Shown here: piece by piece, positions 54,845-63,240 of the stretch
Numbering within the stretch: the stretch's first letter is position 1
Layout: each line of letters begins with the position of its first letter
From: Halalkalibacillus halophilus DSM 18494
GTDB lineage: Bacteria > Bacillota > Bacilli > Bacillales > Alkalibacillaceae
Direction of reading: 5' to 3'
Assembly: GCF_000423105.1 (NCBI RefSeq)
Contig: NZ_AUHI01000004.1
Coordinates: 1-64,000, forward strand
DNA: 64,000 nt
Notes under the pieces: generated by a model
Seen by the model: the letters and a program-made list of their open reading frames with translations, nothing else
What the model was told of the DNA's origin: nothing
The model's database searches: none
Position numbers and translations under genes: made by a program

Positions 54845-56284
54845 ATGGAATGGATTGTTGCATTAATAATTGGGGTAATTGTCTTCATAAGTTATTTCAT
54901 GTGGCGAAACCAGAGAGTGAAGCGATATCGAAAAAACGCAAAGAGACTGCTTCCTAGTAGTTATGAACTGAAATGGAATCCGCAGATCTTTGAAGGGATT
55001 CGCGAAAATAAAGCGAACGCTTCTTCAGACTCTGCTAATATGTTTGAGTCAACACAACCTATGCGAACCGTAGATGAGCTTAATCAAATGGATAAAGATT
55101 ATATTGAATCCATCGAATTCGCTTTTGTATCAGAAGTGGAAAAAGTTGATATGTTAATGAACTATATAAGTGATAAGTATCATAACAGTTTACAAATAGA
55201 TCAGCTAGAAAATTGGATTGGTTACTTTGAAATCAAAGATATTCGTCTTGTTGCTTTAGAAATACTTGAACGCATGTACGATCAAGTAAGTGTAAAAGAC
55301 CAAGATCTTTCCAAAGACATAACCGTTTATGTTAATGGGGAAAGGTGGTTGCTTGAGAAGGACCAACATGGTTCGAAACTTGCTCAGTTATTGTTAAAAG
55401 GTGTTCCAGAATACAATGAAGTAGAGGAGACGGAATCAGAAACAGAAACGAAACCTCATGAAGTAGAGGACACTAGTAATAAAACTCGTGATAAGTGGAA
55501 AGGTTTTTTCCAGAAAGCAGTAGGAAAAATGAAAAAATCGTTTAAATCAAAACCATCAACGGACCAAGCGTTACATCCTAATCAACATGCGTTATCAAAA
55601 GTAGTAAAGCAATCTGAATCCATGGAAGCTTTATATATACAAATAGAACAAGAATTAAGGGATCATGTTTATAGGTTCAATGAGCAATTAAATGAGTCTT
55701 TTATCCAGTTACAATCGAGTTATCAGCTTCGTTTCGAAGAAGAAAAGTCAAGCATTTACGATAGACAACACGAACTTGTGGAAAAAACAATTCATTTACT
55801 AAAGGATTTAGAAGGTAAATTTAAAGATCTTGAATCCCAGTTAGACCGCGATTATCAGACTGGTTATGTAAAGCAATCTTTATTTCCTAGCTACAGGGAT
55901 GTATTATATCAAGAAGCAAAGAGTTGGTTCACAAAGAAACATCGCACTATATGGGACTTACAAGAGCAATTTTCTTTTCAACCTGCTAATAATCGCTATG
56001 AAATAGAGCTACAGTATAAACAAATTATGAGTTTTTATAGTAATTATATGGTTGATTCACCAGAAATAAAAGATCAGTTACAATCCATCTTAAATGCGAT
56101 CTATGAAACGGATCAATTAAGGAATAATCTTAAAAAAGAATTATACGCTCAAGTATTAGAAACAGAAAAGAAATTAAGCGAAGAAATTTATCAATCGTAT
56201 CAAGAAATTCAGGCTCAGAAACAACAACTAAATAAGTTGTTAGATGAAGAACAAAGAGCATTTGAAGGTAATTATCATGAGTAA
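54845..56284 (+). CDS. Membrane-anchored coiled-coil protein of unknown function
   Basis: 479 residues from ATG 54845 behind AAGAGGGTG. A single N-terminal helix (WIVALIIGVIVFISYFMW, about 3-20) leads to a basic stop-transfer segment, so the bulk is cytoplasmic. Residues 90-180 look helical (DYIESIEFAFVSEVEKVD). A low-complexity Glu/Thr/Lys linker lies near 200-260, and long helices rich in Gln, Glu and Lys follow to the end (for example QLEETEKK-like repeats in EKKLSEEIYQSYQEIQ). Topology resembles EzrA, but I see no EzrA sequence motif. It is translationally coupled to the lipoprotein after it. I do not recognise it. Confidence 0.75.
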   Translation: MEWIVALIIGVIVFISYFMWRNQRVKRYRKNAKRLLPSSYELKWNPQIFEGIRENKANASSDSANMFESTQPMRTVDELNQMDKDYIESIEFAFVSEVEKVDMLMNYISDKYHNSLQIDQLENWIGYFEIKDIRLVALEILERMYDQVSVKDQDLSKDITVYVNGERWLLEKDQHGSKLAQLLLKGVPEYNEVEETESETETKPHEVEDTSNKTRDKWKGFFQKAVGKMKKSFKSKPSTDQALHPNQHALSKVVKQSESMEALYIQIEQELRDHVYRFNEQLNESFIQLQSSYQLRFEEEKSSIYDRQHELVEKTIHLLKDLEGKFKDLESQLDRDYQTGYVKQSLFPSYRDVLYQEAKSWFTKKHRTIWDLQEQFSFQPANNRYEIELQYKQIMSFYSNYMVDSPEIKDQLQSILNAIYETDQLRNNLKKELYAQVLETEKKLSEEIYQSYQEIQAQKQQLNKLLDEEQRAFEGNYHE

Positions 56285-56753
56285 ATTATTATTTATCTTT
56301 GTTTTTGCATTCATATTACTTGCGGGTTGCCAAGATGAAGGGGAAGAAAGGGATTCTTCTGATGTTACTTTCGAAGAAGGGTTAACAGATTTCCATTATG
56401 AGGAATCCGAAGCCATGGACCAATATTTCGGTTGGTGGTCTAATTATAAGAATGAAAATGAGCCATATGAAATTATGGAAATATCTACAACTGATGAAAA
56501 CGAGTATAAAGTTCAATATGATTTAATTGATTCGAGAGGGGATCGAGTTGAATCTTTAATTGGAGATTTAAGAATAGAAGAAGAAGGATTAGGAGTATTT
56601 GAATATAATTCTGACCGATTCGGATCTTCTGGAAAGGTAGAACTCCATTTAGAAGAAGCAGGGATTAGACTAGTTAAAGAGTCCTTTATAGAAGGAAATG
56701 ACAATCGAATAGAGGAAACCACTTTCGAGCAGAAAGTAGAAAGACCAGAGTAG
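56277..56753 (+). CDS. Lipoprotein of unknown function
   Basis: 158 residues from ATG 56277, overlapping the previous gene by 8 bases. Signal peptide LLFIFVFAFILLAGC with lipobox LAGC (cysteine at about 18), then an acidic linker. The mature domain is beta-rich (EYKVQYDLIDSRGDRVESLIGDL, GSSGKVELHLEEAGIRLV) and could be a small lipocalin-like barrel. The pair with a cytoplasm-facing coiled-coil membrane protein suggests they act on opposite sides of the membrane; this is inference. Confidence 0.75.
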   Translation: MSKLLFIFVFAFILLAGCQDEGEERDSSDVTFEEGLTDFHYEESEAMDQYFGWWSNYKNENEPYEIMEISTTDENEYKVQYDLIDSRGDRVESLIGDLRIEEEGLGVFEYNSDRFGSSGKVELHLEEAGIRLVKESFIEGNDNRIEETTFEQKVERPE

Positions 56754-56781
56754 CGACATGTGAGAGCATGTCGCTTTTTTA
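56752..56781 (+). terminator. Intrinsic terminator
   Basis: AGCGACATG (56752-56760) pairs with CATGTCGCT (56767-56775), then T6. It overlaps the stop codon of the lipoprotein gene. Confidence 0.9.
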
Positions 56782-56796
56782 AATAATATAAATTAG

Positions 56797-56967
56797 TTAA
56801 TTCTTATTATTTTTTCTTTTATACGAGTCCGCCAGAATTATTGCAAGCGTAATGATTACTAAAAACAGCGCAATAATAAACGTAAGCAGACTTCCGTTCC
56901 AACGATGGACAACTGCCATTAGTGCAGTGAAAAAAATTAGAACTCCCATCCATATATTTTTAGACAT
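56797..56967 (-). CDS. Small membrane protein, 56 residues
   Basis: Minus-strand frame from ATG 56967, seven bases after AAAGGGG. Two hydrophobic segments (IWMGVLIFFTALMAVV and LLTFIIALFLVIITLAIILA) are joined by HRWNGS and end in a basic tail SYKRKNNKN. Helical hairpin in the membrane; no family recognised. It lies 12 bases downstream of the beta-propeller gene on the same strand, so the two probably form an operon. Confidence 0.72.
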   Translation of the reverse strand: MSKNIWMGVLIFFTALMAVVHRWNGSLLTFIIALFLVIITLAIILADSYKRKNNKN

Positions 56968-56979
56968 AGACATACCCCT

Positions 56980-57897
56980 TTATTTTTGTAAATAAGCAAT
57001 GCCATCTGGATGAATGCCAACTTCGATCCTAGAAACTTCTTTTAAAGTAGACATATCTAGTACTGAAATGTCATTCGTTTTGTTATTAGCAACATATGCT
57101 TGGGTACCTTTAGAATTAAATACAATTCCACCAGCCCAGCGACCTACAGGAATACGTTTAATCTCCCAAGGACGTGTTTGGTTATTTACATATTGATCGG
57201 TTTGGATGACAGATACGTCATGTGAGTGACGATTTGCTATGAGCGCATATTTCCCGTCTGGAGAAAATACTAATCGAACAGGAAGGTCACCTATGCGTCT
57301 TTTAAATAGAGTTTCATAATTCTCTTGATCAATGACATAGAGTGTATTATCTTCTTGGTTTGCTACATAAATATGCTTCCCATCTGGATGGACAGCTAAT
57401 CCTTCAGGGCCTCTTCCTACAGGGAAGTGAGTGACAACTTTCTCTTTCTCCACATCAAATTCAGTCACATTATGGCTACCAATATTAGGGATGTAAACAG
57501 TTTTTCCGTTTGGAGAAAAAGCAATCATATGCGAATGATTCTGGTGGGTTGGTATGATTTTTTCAATTTCATCCGTTTCGGTATTTATAATGAAAATTTT
57601 GCTACTAAAAGTAGAAGCAAGATAAAGTTTCTTTCCATCTTTGGTTAGATCCACGCCATGAGGAAATTCAAATTCAGGGTGTTCGATTGTGTTAGTAATT
57701 TCAAATGTCTCAATATCTAATACATCTAGCTTATTTCCTAATGAACATGCAATATACGCTTTTTTGTTATCTTTCGTAACAATGACTTCATGGGGATTAT
57801 GAGATGTTGCAATTGTTTTAATTGTTTTTTCTTGAGCTAAGTCAACAATAGAAATCGTATCTTCATCTTTGTTTAATACAATCAAATAATTTTCCAT
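56980..57897 (-). CDS. YVTN-type beta-propeller protein
   Basis: 305 residues from ATG 57897 behind AGGAGG; the frame to 57933 lies ahead of this site. About seven repeats of 40-45 residues with phrases like PHGVDLTKDGKKLYLA, GPEGLAVHPDGKHIYVANQ and AGGIVFNSKGTQAYVANN mark the YVTN/lactonase-like propeller. No signal peptide is seen, so it appears cytoplasmic. Function (lactonase, binding scaffold) is open. Confidence 0.85.
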   Translation of the reverse strand: MENYLIVLNKDEDTISIVDLAQEKTIKTIATSHNPHEVIVTKDNKKAYIACSLGNKLDVLDIETFEITNTIEHPEFEFPHGVDLTKDGKKLYLASTFSSKIFIINTETDEIEKIIPTHQNHSHMIAFSPNGKTVYIPNIGSHNVTEFDVEKEKVVTHFPVGRGPEGLAVHPDGKHIYVANQEDNTLYVIDQENYETLFKRRIGDLPVRLVFSPDGKYALIANRHSHDVSVIQTDQYVNNQTRPWEIKRIPVGRWAGGIVFNSKGTQAYVANNKTNDISVLDMSTLKEVSRIEVGIHPDGIAYLQK

Positions 57898-58040
57898 AAA
57901 TTCAATCCTCCTAATAATGTATCTCAGAATCATTTTAACATTTTGAAAAATTAAACGATAACATTACGGTTCGGCTTTCGAAGCATTTGCCACGGATGTA
58001 AATGGGATGATAAGTATCCGTTTAAATTATGTGCTCTAAA

Positions 58041-58087
58041 ATACCAAAAGATCTGAGCAGCAATATCACGCTCAGATCTTTTGGTAT
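58041..58087. terminator. Perfect 18-bp hairpin between same-strand genes
   Basis: ATACCAAAAGATCTGAGC (58041-58058) and GCTCAGATCTTTTGGTAT (58070-58087) are exact complements. A run of T follows on the plus strand (TTTATTTG) and TTTAG on the minus strand. It terminates the sigma/anti-sigma operon reading leftward, or shields it. Confidence 0.75.
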
Positions 58088-58098
58088 TTTATTTGTGT

Positions 58099-59010
58099 TT
58101 AAGTTGCCCATTCATCATTGACTAAAGCAACGAGACGATAACTACCATCTTCGGATTCTTCAAAAACAACATAGAGGCTATTCCATTCAAAATCTGATTC
58201 ACCTGCCACATAGAATTCAATTACTTCTGGTTCTGTAAAAAATTCCTCTAGATTATTTTCCATTGTACCTCGACTTTCAAAATCATTATAAGTTATTTCA
58301 TCGGCATTATGATAGTCACGTTGATAAATGTGTTCTTGGATAAACTCAGCTGGAGTAAGTTCAATTGGGAAGCCACTCCCATCCTCAACTCCCCATTCGT
58401 ACACCGTGTCATCTACATTAAAATCTCGAACTTCTTCAGCACTGAAAACTAAATCGTCGTCAGATAGGTTTACATAAGGGGAGAAGAGTAGTCCTTGTTG
58501 TTCATGGACAAAACCTGCTAATACTTCGAAATCTTCTTCAGCAAGAGCTTGAATGACCTCATTAGCCTGCTCTTGGACAATTGTTTGTGTGTCTTGATCT
58601 CCCATGTCATCCGTCGTTGAACTTTCTGCGCCATCTTCTCTAGCGGGATCATTAGACTCAGATTCTTCATCTGCGTCTTCAGAAAAGTCACCATCACTCG
58701 ATTCCGTCTGGCTGTCAGAACTCTCTTCTTGGGATTCTTCTGTTGTAATATTTTGATCATGAGACTCTTCGAAGTTATAATCATCTCCTATATTCAAAAA
58801 GAAAATGAAGCCAATTAAGAATACAGCAGCAGCACTAGATAAACCGATTGCAACTTGTCTGAACTTGCGAACCTTTTGTTCCCTTTTGTCCATTTTGTTT
58901 GCAGTATGCATTAAATTCTGGTGAATTTCTTGAGCCTTTTGAGTATTCATTTCTTTCTTAGGGAACTCTTTTAATTTATTTTCTAAATCTTCCTCATGAT
59001 AGTTACTCAT
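58099..59010 (-). CDS. Membrane anti-sigma factor
   Basis: 303 residues. Residues 1-47 are a charged cytoplasmic N-terminus, 48-71 a single membrane helix (VAIGLSSAAAVFLIGFIFFL), 75-145 a very acidic Ser/Glu/Asp-rich linker, and 150-303 an extracellular domain (VIQALAEEDFEVLAGFVHEQQG onward) with an NTF2-like appearance. The start overlaps the sigma-factor gene by 8 bases. This gene order and topology fit RsiX/RsiV-type anti-sigma factors. No zinc-binding (ZAS) His-Cys-Cys motif is seen. Confidence 0.82.
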   Translation of the reverse strand: MSNYHEEDLENKLKEFPKKEMNTQKAQEIHQNLMHTANKMDKREQKVRKFRQVAIGLSSAAAVFLIGFIFFLNIGDDYNFEESHDQNITTEESQEESSDSQTESSDGDFSEDADEESESNDPAREDGAESSTTDDMGDQDTQTIVQEQANEVIQALAEEDFEVLAGFVHEQQGLLFSPYVNLSDDDLVFSAEEVRDFNVDDTVYEWGVEDGSGFPIELTPAEFIQEHIYQRDYHNADEITYNDFESRGTMENNLEEFFTEPEVIEFYVAGESDFEWNSLYVVFEESEDGSYRLVALVNDEWAT

Positions 59011-59515
59011 CTTGCTTTCCTCCTTGAGCTTCTTTTAATGCCTTCAGAGCTCTGGAATAAGTTGTACGAACTTTTTGATTCGACCAGTTTAATACACTTG
59101 CAGTTTCATCTACTGATAGATCTTGAATGGCACGTAACATAATAACTTCTTGGTAACTTTTCTTTAATGTGCATATTAGATTATATAATTCTTGTTTTTC
59201 TTCATCTTTTTGAAAAATTGATTCCGGTGTGTCGATATGTCCGATTTCATAATGGTCATCTATCGGTACAGCTTGATCCGCTGCTTTACGTTTTCGTTTT
59301 CTGGCTTCATCAATCGCCACATTTCTGGCAATACTAAATAGCCATGTTTTTGGACTTGATTTTCCATCAAAGCGTTTTATCCCTTTAAGTGCTTTGATAA
59401 ATACTTCTTGCACAAGGTCTTCTGGGTCGTTTCTCCCTGTATAATATATTAAGAAATTATATACATCATGGTTATACTGTTTGTACCAGTCGGAAATGAT
59501 TTTGGTTCTAGACAT
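59003..59515 (-). CDS. ECF-type RNA polymerase sigma factor
   Basis: 170 residues, normal for an ECF sigma factor. Region 2: NFLIYYTGRNDPEDLVQEVFIKALKGIKRFDGKSSPKTWLFSIARNVAIDEARKRKR. Region 4: KKSYQEVIMLRAIQDLSVDETASVLNWSNQKVRTTYSRALKAL. It most resembles the SigX/SigV group of Bacillus. GGAGG precedes the ATG. A candidate ECF promoter lies 35 bases upstream, suggesting autoregulation. Confidence 0.92.
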   Translation of the reverse strand: MSRTKIISDWYKQYNHDVYNFLIYYTGRNDPEDLVQEVFIKALKGIKRFDGKSSPKTWLFSIARNVAIDEARKRKRKAADQAVPIDDHYEIGHIDTPESIFQKDEEKQELYNLICTLKKSYQEVIMLRAIQDLSVDETASVLNWSNQKVRTTYSRALKALKEAQGGKQDE

Positions 59516-59550
59516 GTCTTATTTCCTCCGCAACGAATATTCATTAAGTA

Positions 59551-59576
59551 GACGAAGACCTTAAAAATATGTGTCA
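59551..59576 (-). promoter_or_regulatory. Candidate ECF-sigma autoregulatory promoter
   Basis: On the minus strand TGACAC (59576-59571), 16 bases, CGTC (59554-59551). Bacillus ECF promoters read TGAAAC-N16-17-CGTC/CGTA, so one -35 base differs. Confidence 0.6.
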
Positions 59577-59630
59577 CTAATTAAGTTACCTTTCCATATG
59601 TAAGAGTAAACGTAAAGATAGAAACATTAT

Positions 59631-59664
59631 AAAATAAAAAAGTTCGCAGGGGGGATCTGCAAAC
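59631..59664 (-). terminator. Terminator of the PAS-protein gene
   Basis: On the minus strand GTTTGCAG (59664-59657) pairs with CTGCGAAC (59649-59642) with one T-G pair, followed by TTTTTTA. Confidence 0.8.
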
Positions 59665-59677
59665 TCCATTGTTTTAT

Positions 59678-60190
59678 TTAATAATCTTTCGCCTTATCAA
59701 TAATAGCAAATTGGTATTGGAAATCAGCTTCATTTTCGTTAAATAACTGTTTACCGAATATCTTCACGTCTTTTTCATGATCGTCATAATTTAATTTTAT
59801 TTCACAATCATTTGATGGGTCACCTTTAATCAAACGTTGATTATGGAAATATAACTCATCCTGACTATCTTTTGTTACAAAGTGGCTAAAGGGTCTGCCG
59901 TTAATTTCATCAGCGGCCAATAAGTCTACAGCAGTTTGATTGTGGTCCTTGATTTTAAAGTCTTTATCTAAAATTAAATAGGCAATTGGTGATTCATAGA
60001 AAATATTTTCGTACCTTTCTTTCATAGAAATTAAGTTCGTGATATATTGCTTTAACTCATCATTTTGCATTTTCAGTTCTTCATGATACGTAGAAAGCTT
60101 CGCAATTAGTTCTTTCTTCGTACTGTTTTCATGATCTTTTTGTTCTTCTTCTTTTAGTAATTCCTCGACAACCTGATCAATATTATCCAT
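59678..60190 (-). CDS. PAS-domain protein with N-terminal coiled coil
   Basis: 170 residues. Residues 1-58 are helical and charged (EELLKEEEQKDHENSTKKELIAKLSTYHEELKMQNDELKQYITNL). A PAS domain follows (about 60-165; YENIFYESPIAYLILDKDFKIKDHNQTAVDLL). No output domain. It lies 30 bases after the CheB-CheR fusion gene on the same strand, and its EELKMQNDELK coil is similar to the coil of that protein, so the two may interact. Confidence 0.82.
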   Translation of the reverse strand: MDNIDQVVEELLKEEEQKDHENSTKKELIAKLSTYHEELKMQNDELKQYITNLISMKERYENIFYESPIAYLILDKDFKIKDHNQTAVDLLAADEINGRPFSHFVTKDSQDELYFHNQRLIKGDPSNDCEIKLNYDDHEKDVKIFGKQLFNENEADFQYQFAIIDKAKDY

Positions 60191-60220
60191 CTGTCCCTCT
60201 CCCTTAAACGTGATGTTAAA

Positions 60221-63085
60221 TTAATCTTTATAATCATTAATATTCATTACTGTACCTACTAACCTCGTAGGTCGCTGATTTTTGTCTAGATCAATTGCCT
60301 CTCCTTGGTTGCTATACCAAACGAAATGACCATCTTCATGCTGAAGGCGGTAGTTGATATCAATCATAGTTGCTTCTCCTTTAATACATTGATTAAAAGA
60401 AGTAGTAAACTGATCGACATCTTCTGGATGAATGATTTCTTTAATTTCATCGATGCCAAGTGGTTGATTTTTCTTTAAGCCGAGCACTTCTGCATGATTA
60501 ACAGAGAATTCAAGTTGATCTTCTTGAATATTGTATTCCCACCAAACCATCTGATTAATCCTCATTGCTTGAGATAATTTATCTTTTCCTTCTTTTGCTT
60601 TTTCACGTTCATCTTTTAAGGAAGAGATATCAACAAATGTAACGATTACTCCTTCTACGGAATAATACTCGGTTCGATAAGGACGGATCCTTACTAACCA
60701 GAACCTGTCATCGGTACTACGTATTTCTTTTTCCACTTCTACAAGCTCTTCCAGGACCTTGTGAATATCCTGAGATAGATCAGGGTATCGCTTCATTACA
60801 GTAATGTGAGAAATAGGCCTTCCCATATCTGAATCCATTACATTTGTGATTTCGGTAATTACAGGAGTGATTTTTCGGATCTTCAATTTACTATCTAAAT
60901 AAAGGGCGCCAACTTCCGTATTTTTCAGTAAATTGTATAAATCATTGTTGGCTTTTGTTAATTCATCTATTTTATCTTGATATTCGCTGTTTACTGTATA
61001 TAACTCTTCATTGACAGATTGTAATTCTTGATTCGTACTTTGAAGTTCTTCATTTGAAGCAGTTAATTCCTCATTAGAAGATTGTAACTCTTCATTAGAA
61101 GTCTCTAGCTCTTCTACAGTAGCTTGCAAACCTTCTCTAGCTGACTGAAGTTCAGATTCTAGATATTTTACACGTTCTCTCATTTCTTCAGACATATCCA
61201 CTTCATCGGAATCATTGGAAAATTCAGCAGCATCTTCTTCTTCAAAACTTACTAGATAGTAATCCTGTTTATACACATTAATTATATTTCCTTTGAGGGT
61301 TAAAGACTTACCGGCTTTATTGTGAGGTGCAGCATTACTTATCTTCACCTCATCTTTTTCTTGTTTTAATCGTCTTAGTACGTTATTAACAAATAAAGTT
61401 AGTTCACGAGTCATGTTTGTGTTGAAATTATTTGAAAACTGGCCTGGTTGAGTAGCTAGATAAGGAGACATGTTATTAATCACATGAATAATTTGATCAT
61501 TTTTATCGATTAGTAAAGAAGGTGGGAGGAGTTCTGAAACAGCTTCAGATAATAATTTCTCCAATTTAACAGATTGTTCATCTAACTGTGGCTCTTCTTT
61601 TTTATCAATACTCTTTTTATCTCCAATTAAATTTGGTGTACTTATTTTAGGTTGGAAACCTTCTTTATATTTATATATTTTCCACTTTTGATCTACTACC
61701 TCGTATGCTTCAGACATTTCACCTAGGGACTCACTGCTACCTAAAAAGAGAAAGCCGCTTGGATTTAATGAATAATAAAACTTTGAGAGGACCGTACGCT
61801 GGTAATCATTCTTTAAATAGATGAATAGATTACGACAGGTCAACAAGTCAAGTCTTGAAAAAGGAGGGTCATTTAAAATGTTATGTTTAGCAAACACGAC
61901 CATTTTTCTAATAGAACTCGAAACTTGATATCCATCTTCTTTTTTTACAAAATATTTGCTTATGAGATGGGGTTCTATATCTGAAATCACACTTTCTGGA
62001 TAAAACCCTTGGCCCGCAACAGCTAACGCACGGTCATCTACATCTGTAGCAAAAAGTTTAATATCGGCTTTTATACCGTTTTTTTCCATATATTCACGAA
62101 ACATAATAGCTAAGGAATACACTTCTTCTCCTGTTGAACAACCAGCAGACCAAACTCGAATTTGATCCTTAGTATAATCTATATTCGGTAGGACGTTTTT
62201 TTCTAGACTTTCATATGCTTCTTGATCTCTAAAAAAGCTAGTTACGCCAATAAATAACTCTCGCTTTAGAATATCTTTTTCCTTATTAGAATTAGATAAG
62301 TATTCTACATATTCGTTCACACTCTGAAGGTGATTAATTTTAACTCTACGATGAACCCTTCGCATGAGAGTTGTTTCTTTGTAATTTTGAAAGTCTATAT
62401 CACAGTAATTTTTCATGATGATACTTATTCTTGTTAGCACATCCATACTATCTTCATTGTCTAAATCTTGTTGTTGTTCTGGTTTAATAGGGTGTTTGAT
62501 GAAATTTAAAAGTTCTTCTCCCATTTGTTGTGGAGGAAGAATATAATCTACCAAACCTGTTGCAATAGCGCTTTTTGGCATTCCGTCAAATTTTGCAGTA
62601 GATTCATCCTCTGACATCACCATGCCGCCTGCTTCTTTTATAGCACGTACTCCGAGCGTCCCATCGCTTCCAGTGCCGGATAGTACGATTCCGATAGAAT
62701 TTTTTTCTTGATCCTTCGCCAATGAACGAAAAAATAAATCGATCGGAAGGTTTAAATGTTTTTGTTCGTCTTGTTCAGATAAATATAACTTATGATTTTT
62801 TAATTCCAGATTCTTACGAGGGGGAATTAAATAAATCGTATTCGGAGCAGTTTCCATTCCGTCTTCTGCTACATGAATCTGCATATTTGTATCCCGACTT
62901 AAAAGTTCATCCATATGACTTTTGAAATCTGGGGACAAATGTTGAACGATAATGAAAGTAAGCCCTGACTCTTCAGACATTGATTTAAAGAATGCTTCTA
63001 AAGACTCAAGCCCCCCGGCAGAAGCTCCAATACCTACATAATATTGTTCACCTTGATTTTTCAAATATTCCACCTCTTCATCCAC
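60221..63085 (-). CDS. CheB-CheR-coiled-coil-PAS fusion protein
   Basis: 954 residues from a GTG behind AAAGGAAA. Order: CheB methylesterase (about 14-195) with S22 (GASAGG), H49 (VQHLSPDF) and D141 (SGTGSDGT); CheR methyltransferase (about 205-480, SAGCSTGEEVYSLA and ATDVDDRALAVAGQGFY, FSRLDLLTCRNLFIYL); a linker; a coiled coil of repeated SNEELQS heptads (about 630-710); two PAS/PAC domains (about 715-950). There is no receiver domain on CheB and no histidine kinase. It is not next to chemotaxis genes. Confidence 0.9.
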   Translation of the reverse strand: MDEEVEYLKNQGEQYYVGIGASAGGLESLEAFFKSMSEESGLTFIIVQHLSPDFKSHMDELLSRDTNMQIHVAEDGMETAPNTIYLIPPRKNLELKNHKLYLSEQDEQKHLNLPIDLFFRSLAKDQEKNSIGIVLSGTGSDGTLGVRAIKEAGGMVMSEDESTAKFDGMPKSAIATGLVDYILPPQQMGEELLNFIKHPIKPEQQQDLDNEDSMDVLTRISIIMKNYCDIDFQNYKETTLMRRVHRRVKINHLQSVNEYVEYLSNSNKEKDILKRELFIGVTSFFRDQEAYESLEKNVLPNIDYTKDQIRVWSAGCSTGEEVYSLAIMFREYMEKNGIKADIKLFATDVDDRALAVAGQGFYPESVISDIEPHLISKYFVKKEDGYQVSSSIRKMVVFAKHNILNDPPFSRLDLLTCRNLFIYLKNDYQRTVLSKFYYSLNPSGFLFLGSSESLGEMSEAYEVVDQKWKIYKYKEGFQPKISTPNLIGDKKSIDKKEEPQLDEQSVKLEKLLSEAVSELLPPSLLIDKNDQIIHVINNMSPYLATQPGQFSNNFNTNMTRELTLFVNNVLRRLKQEKDEVKISNAAPHNKAGKSLTLKGNIINVYKQDYYLVSFEEEDAAEFSNDSDEVDMSEEMRERVKYLESELQSAREGLQATVEELETSNEELQSSNEELTASNEELQSTNQELQSVNEELYTVNSEYQDKIDELTKANNDLYNLLKNTEVGALYLDSKLKIRKITPVITEITNVMDSDMGRPISHITVMKRYPDLSQDIHKVLEELVEVEKEIRSTDDRFWLVRIRPYRTEYYSVEGVIVTFVDISSLKDEREKAKEGKDKLSQAMRINQMVWWEYNIQEDQLEFSVNHAEVLGLKKNQPLGIDEIKEIIHPEDVDQFTTSFNQCIKGEATMIDINYRLQHEDGHFVWYSNQGEAIDLDKNQRPTRLVGTVMNINDYKD

Positions 63086-63240
63086 ACTTTCCTTTCATTC
63101 TACAAGAGTTAGACTTAAATAGAAATATAAAAGGACAAACCGTCTAAAAAAACTACATATAAAATTAGTAGAGAGGTCTTACTTCATTTATACCCCTCAT
63201 TATTGATAAAATATGAAATAGAGAAATGGAGGTATTTATA

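Noticed and set aside
63086..63240. MhqR/YodB operator before the dioxygenase gene
   Set aside because: I found no palindrome resembling the known operators in the 155-base gap.
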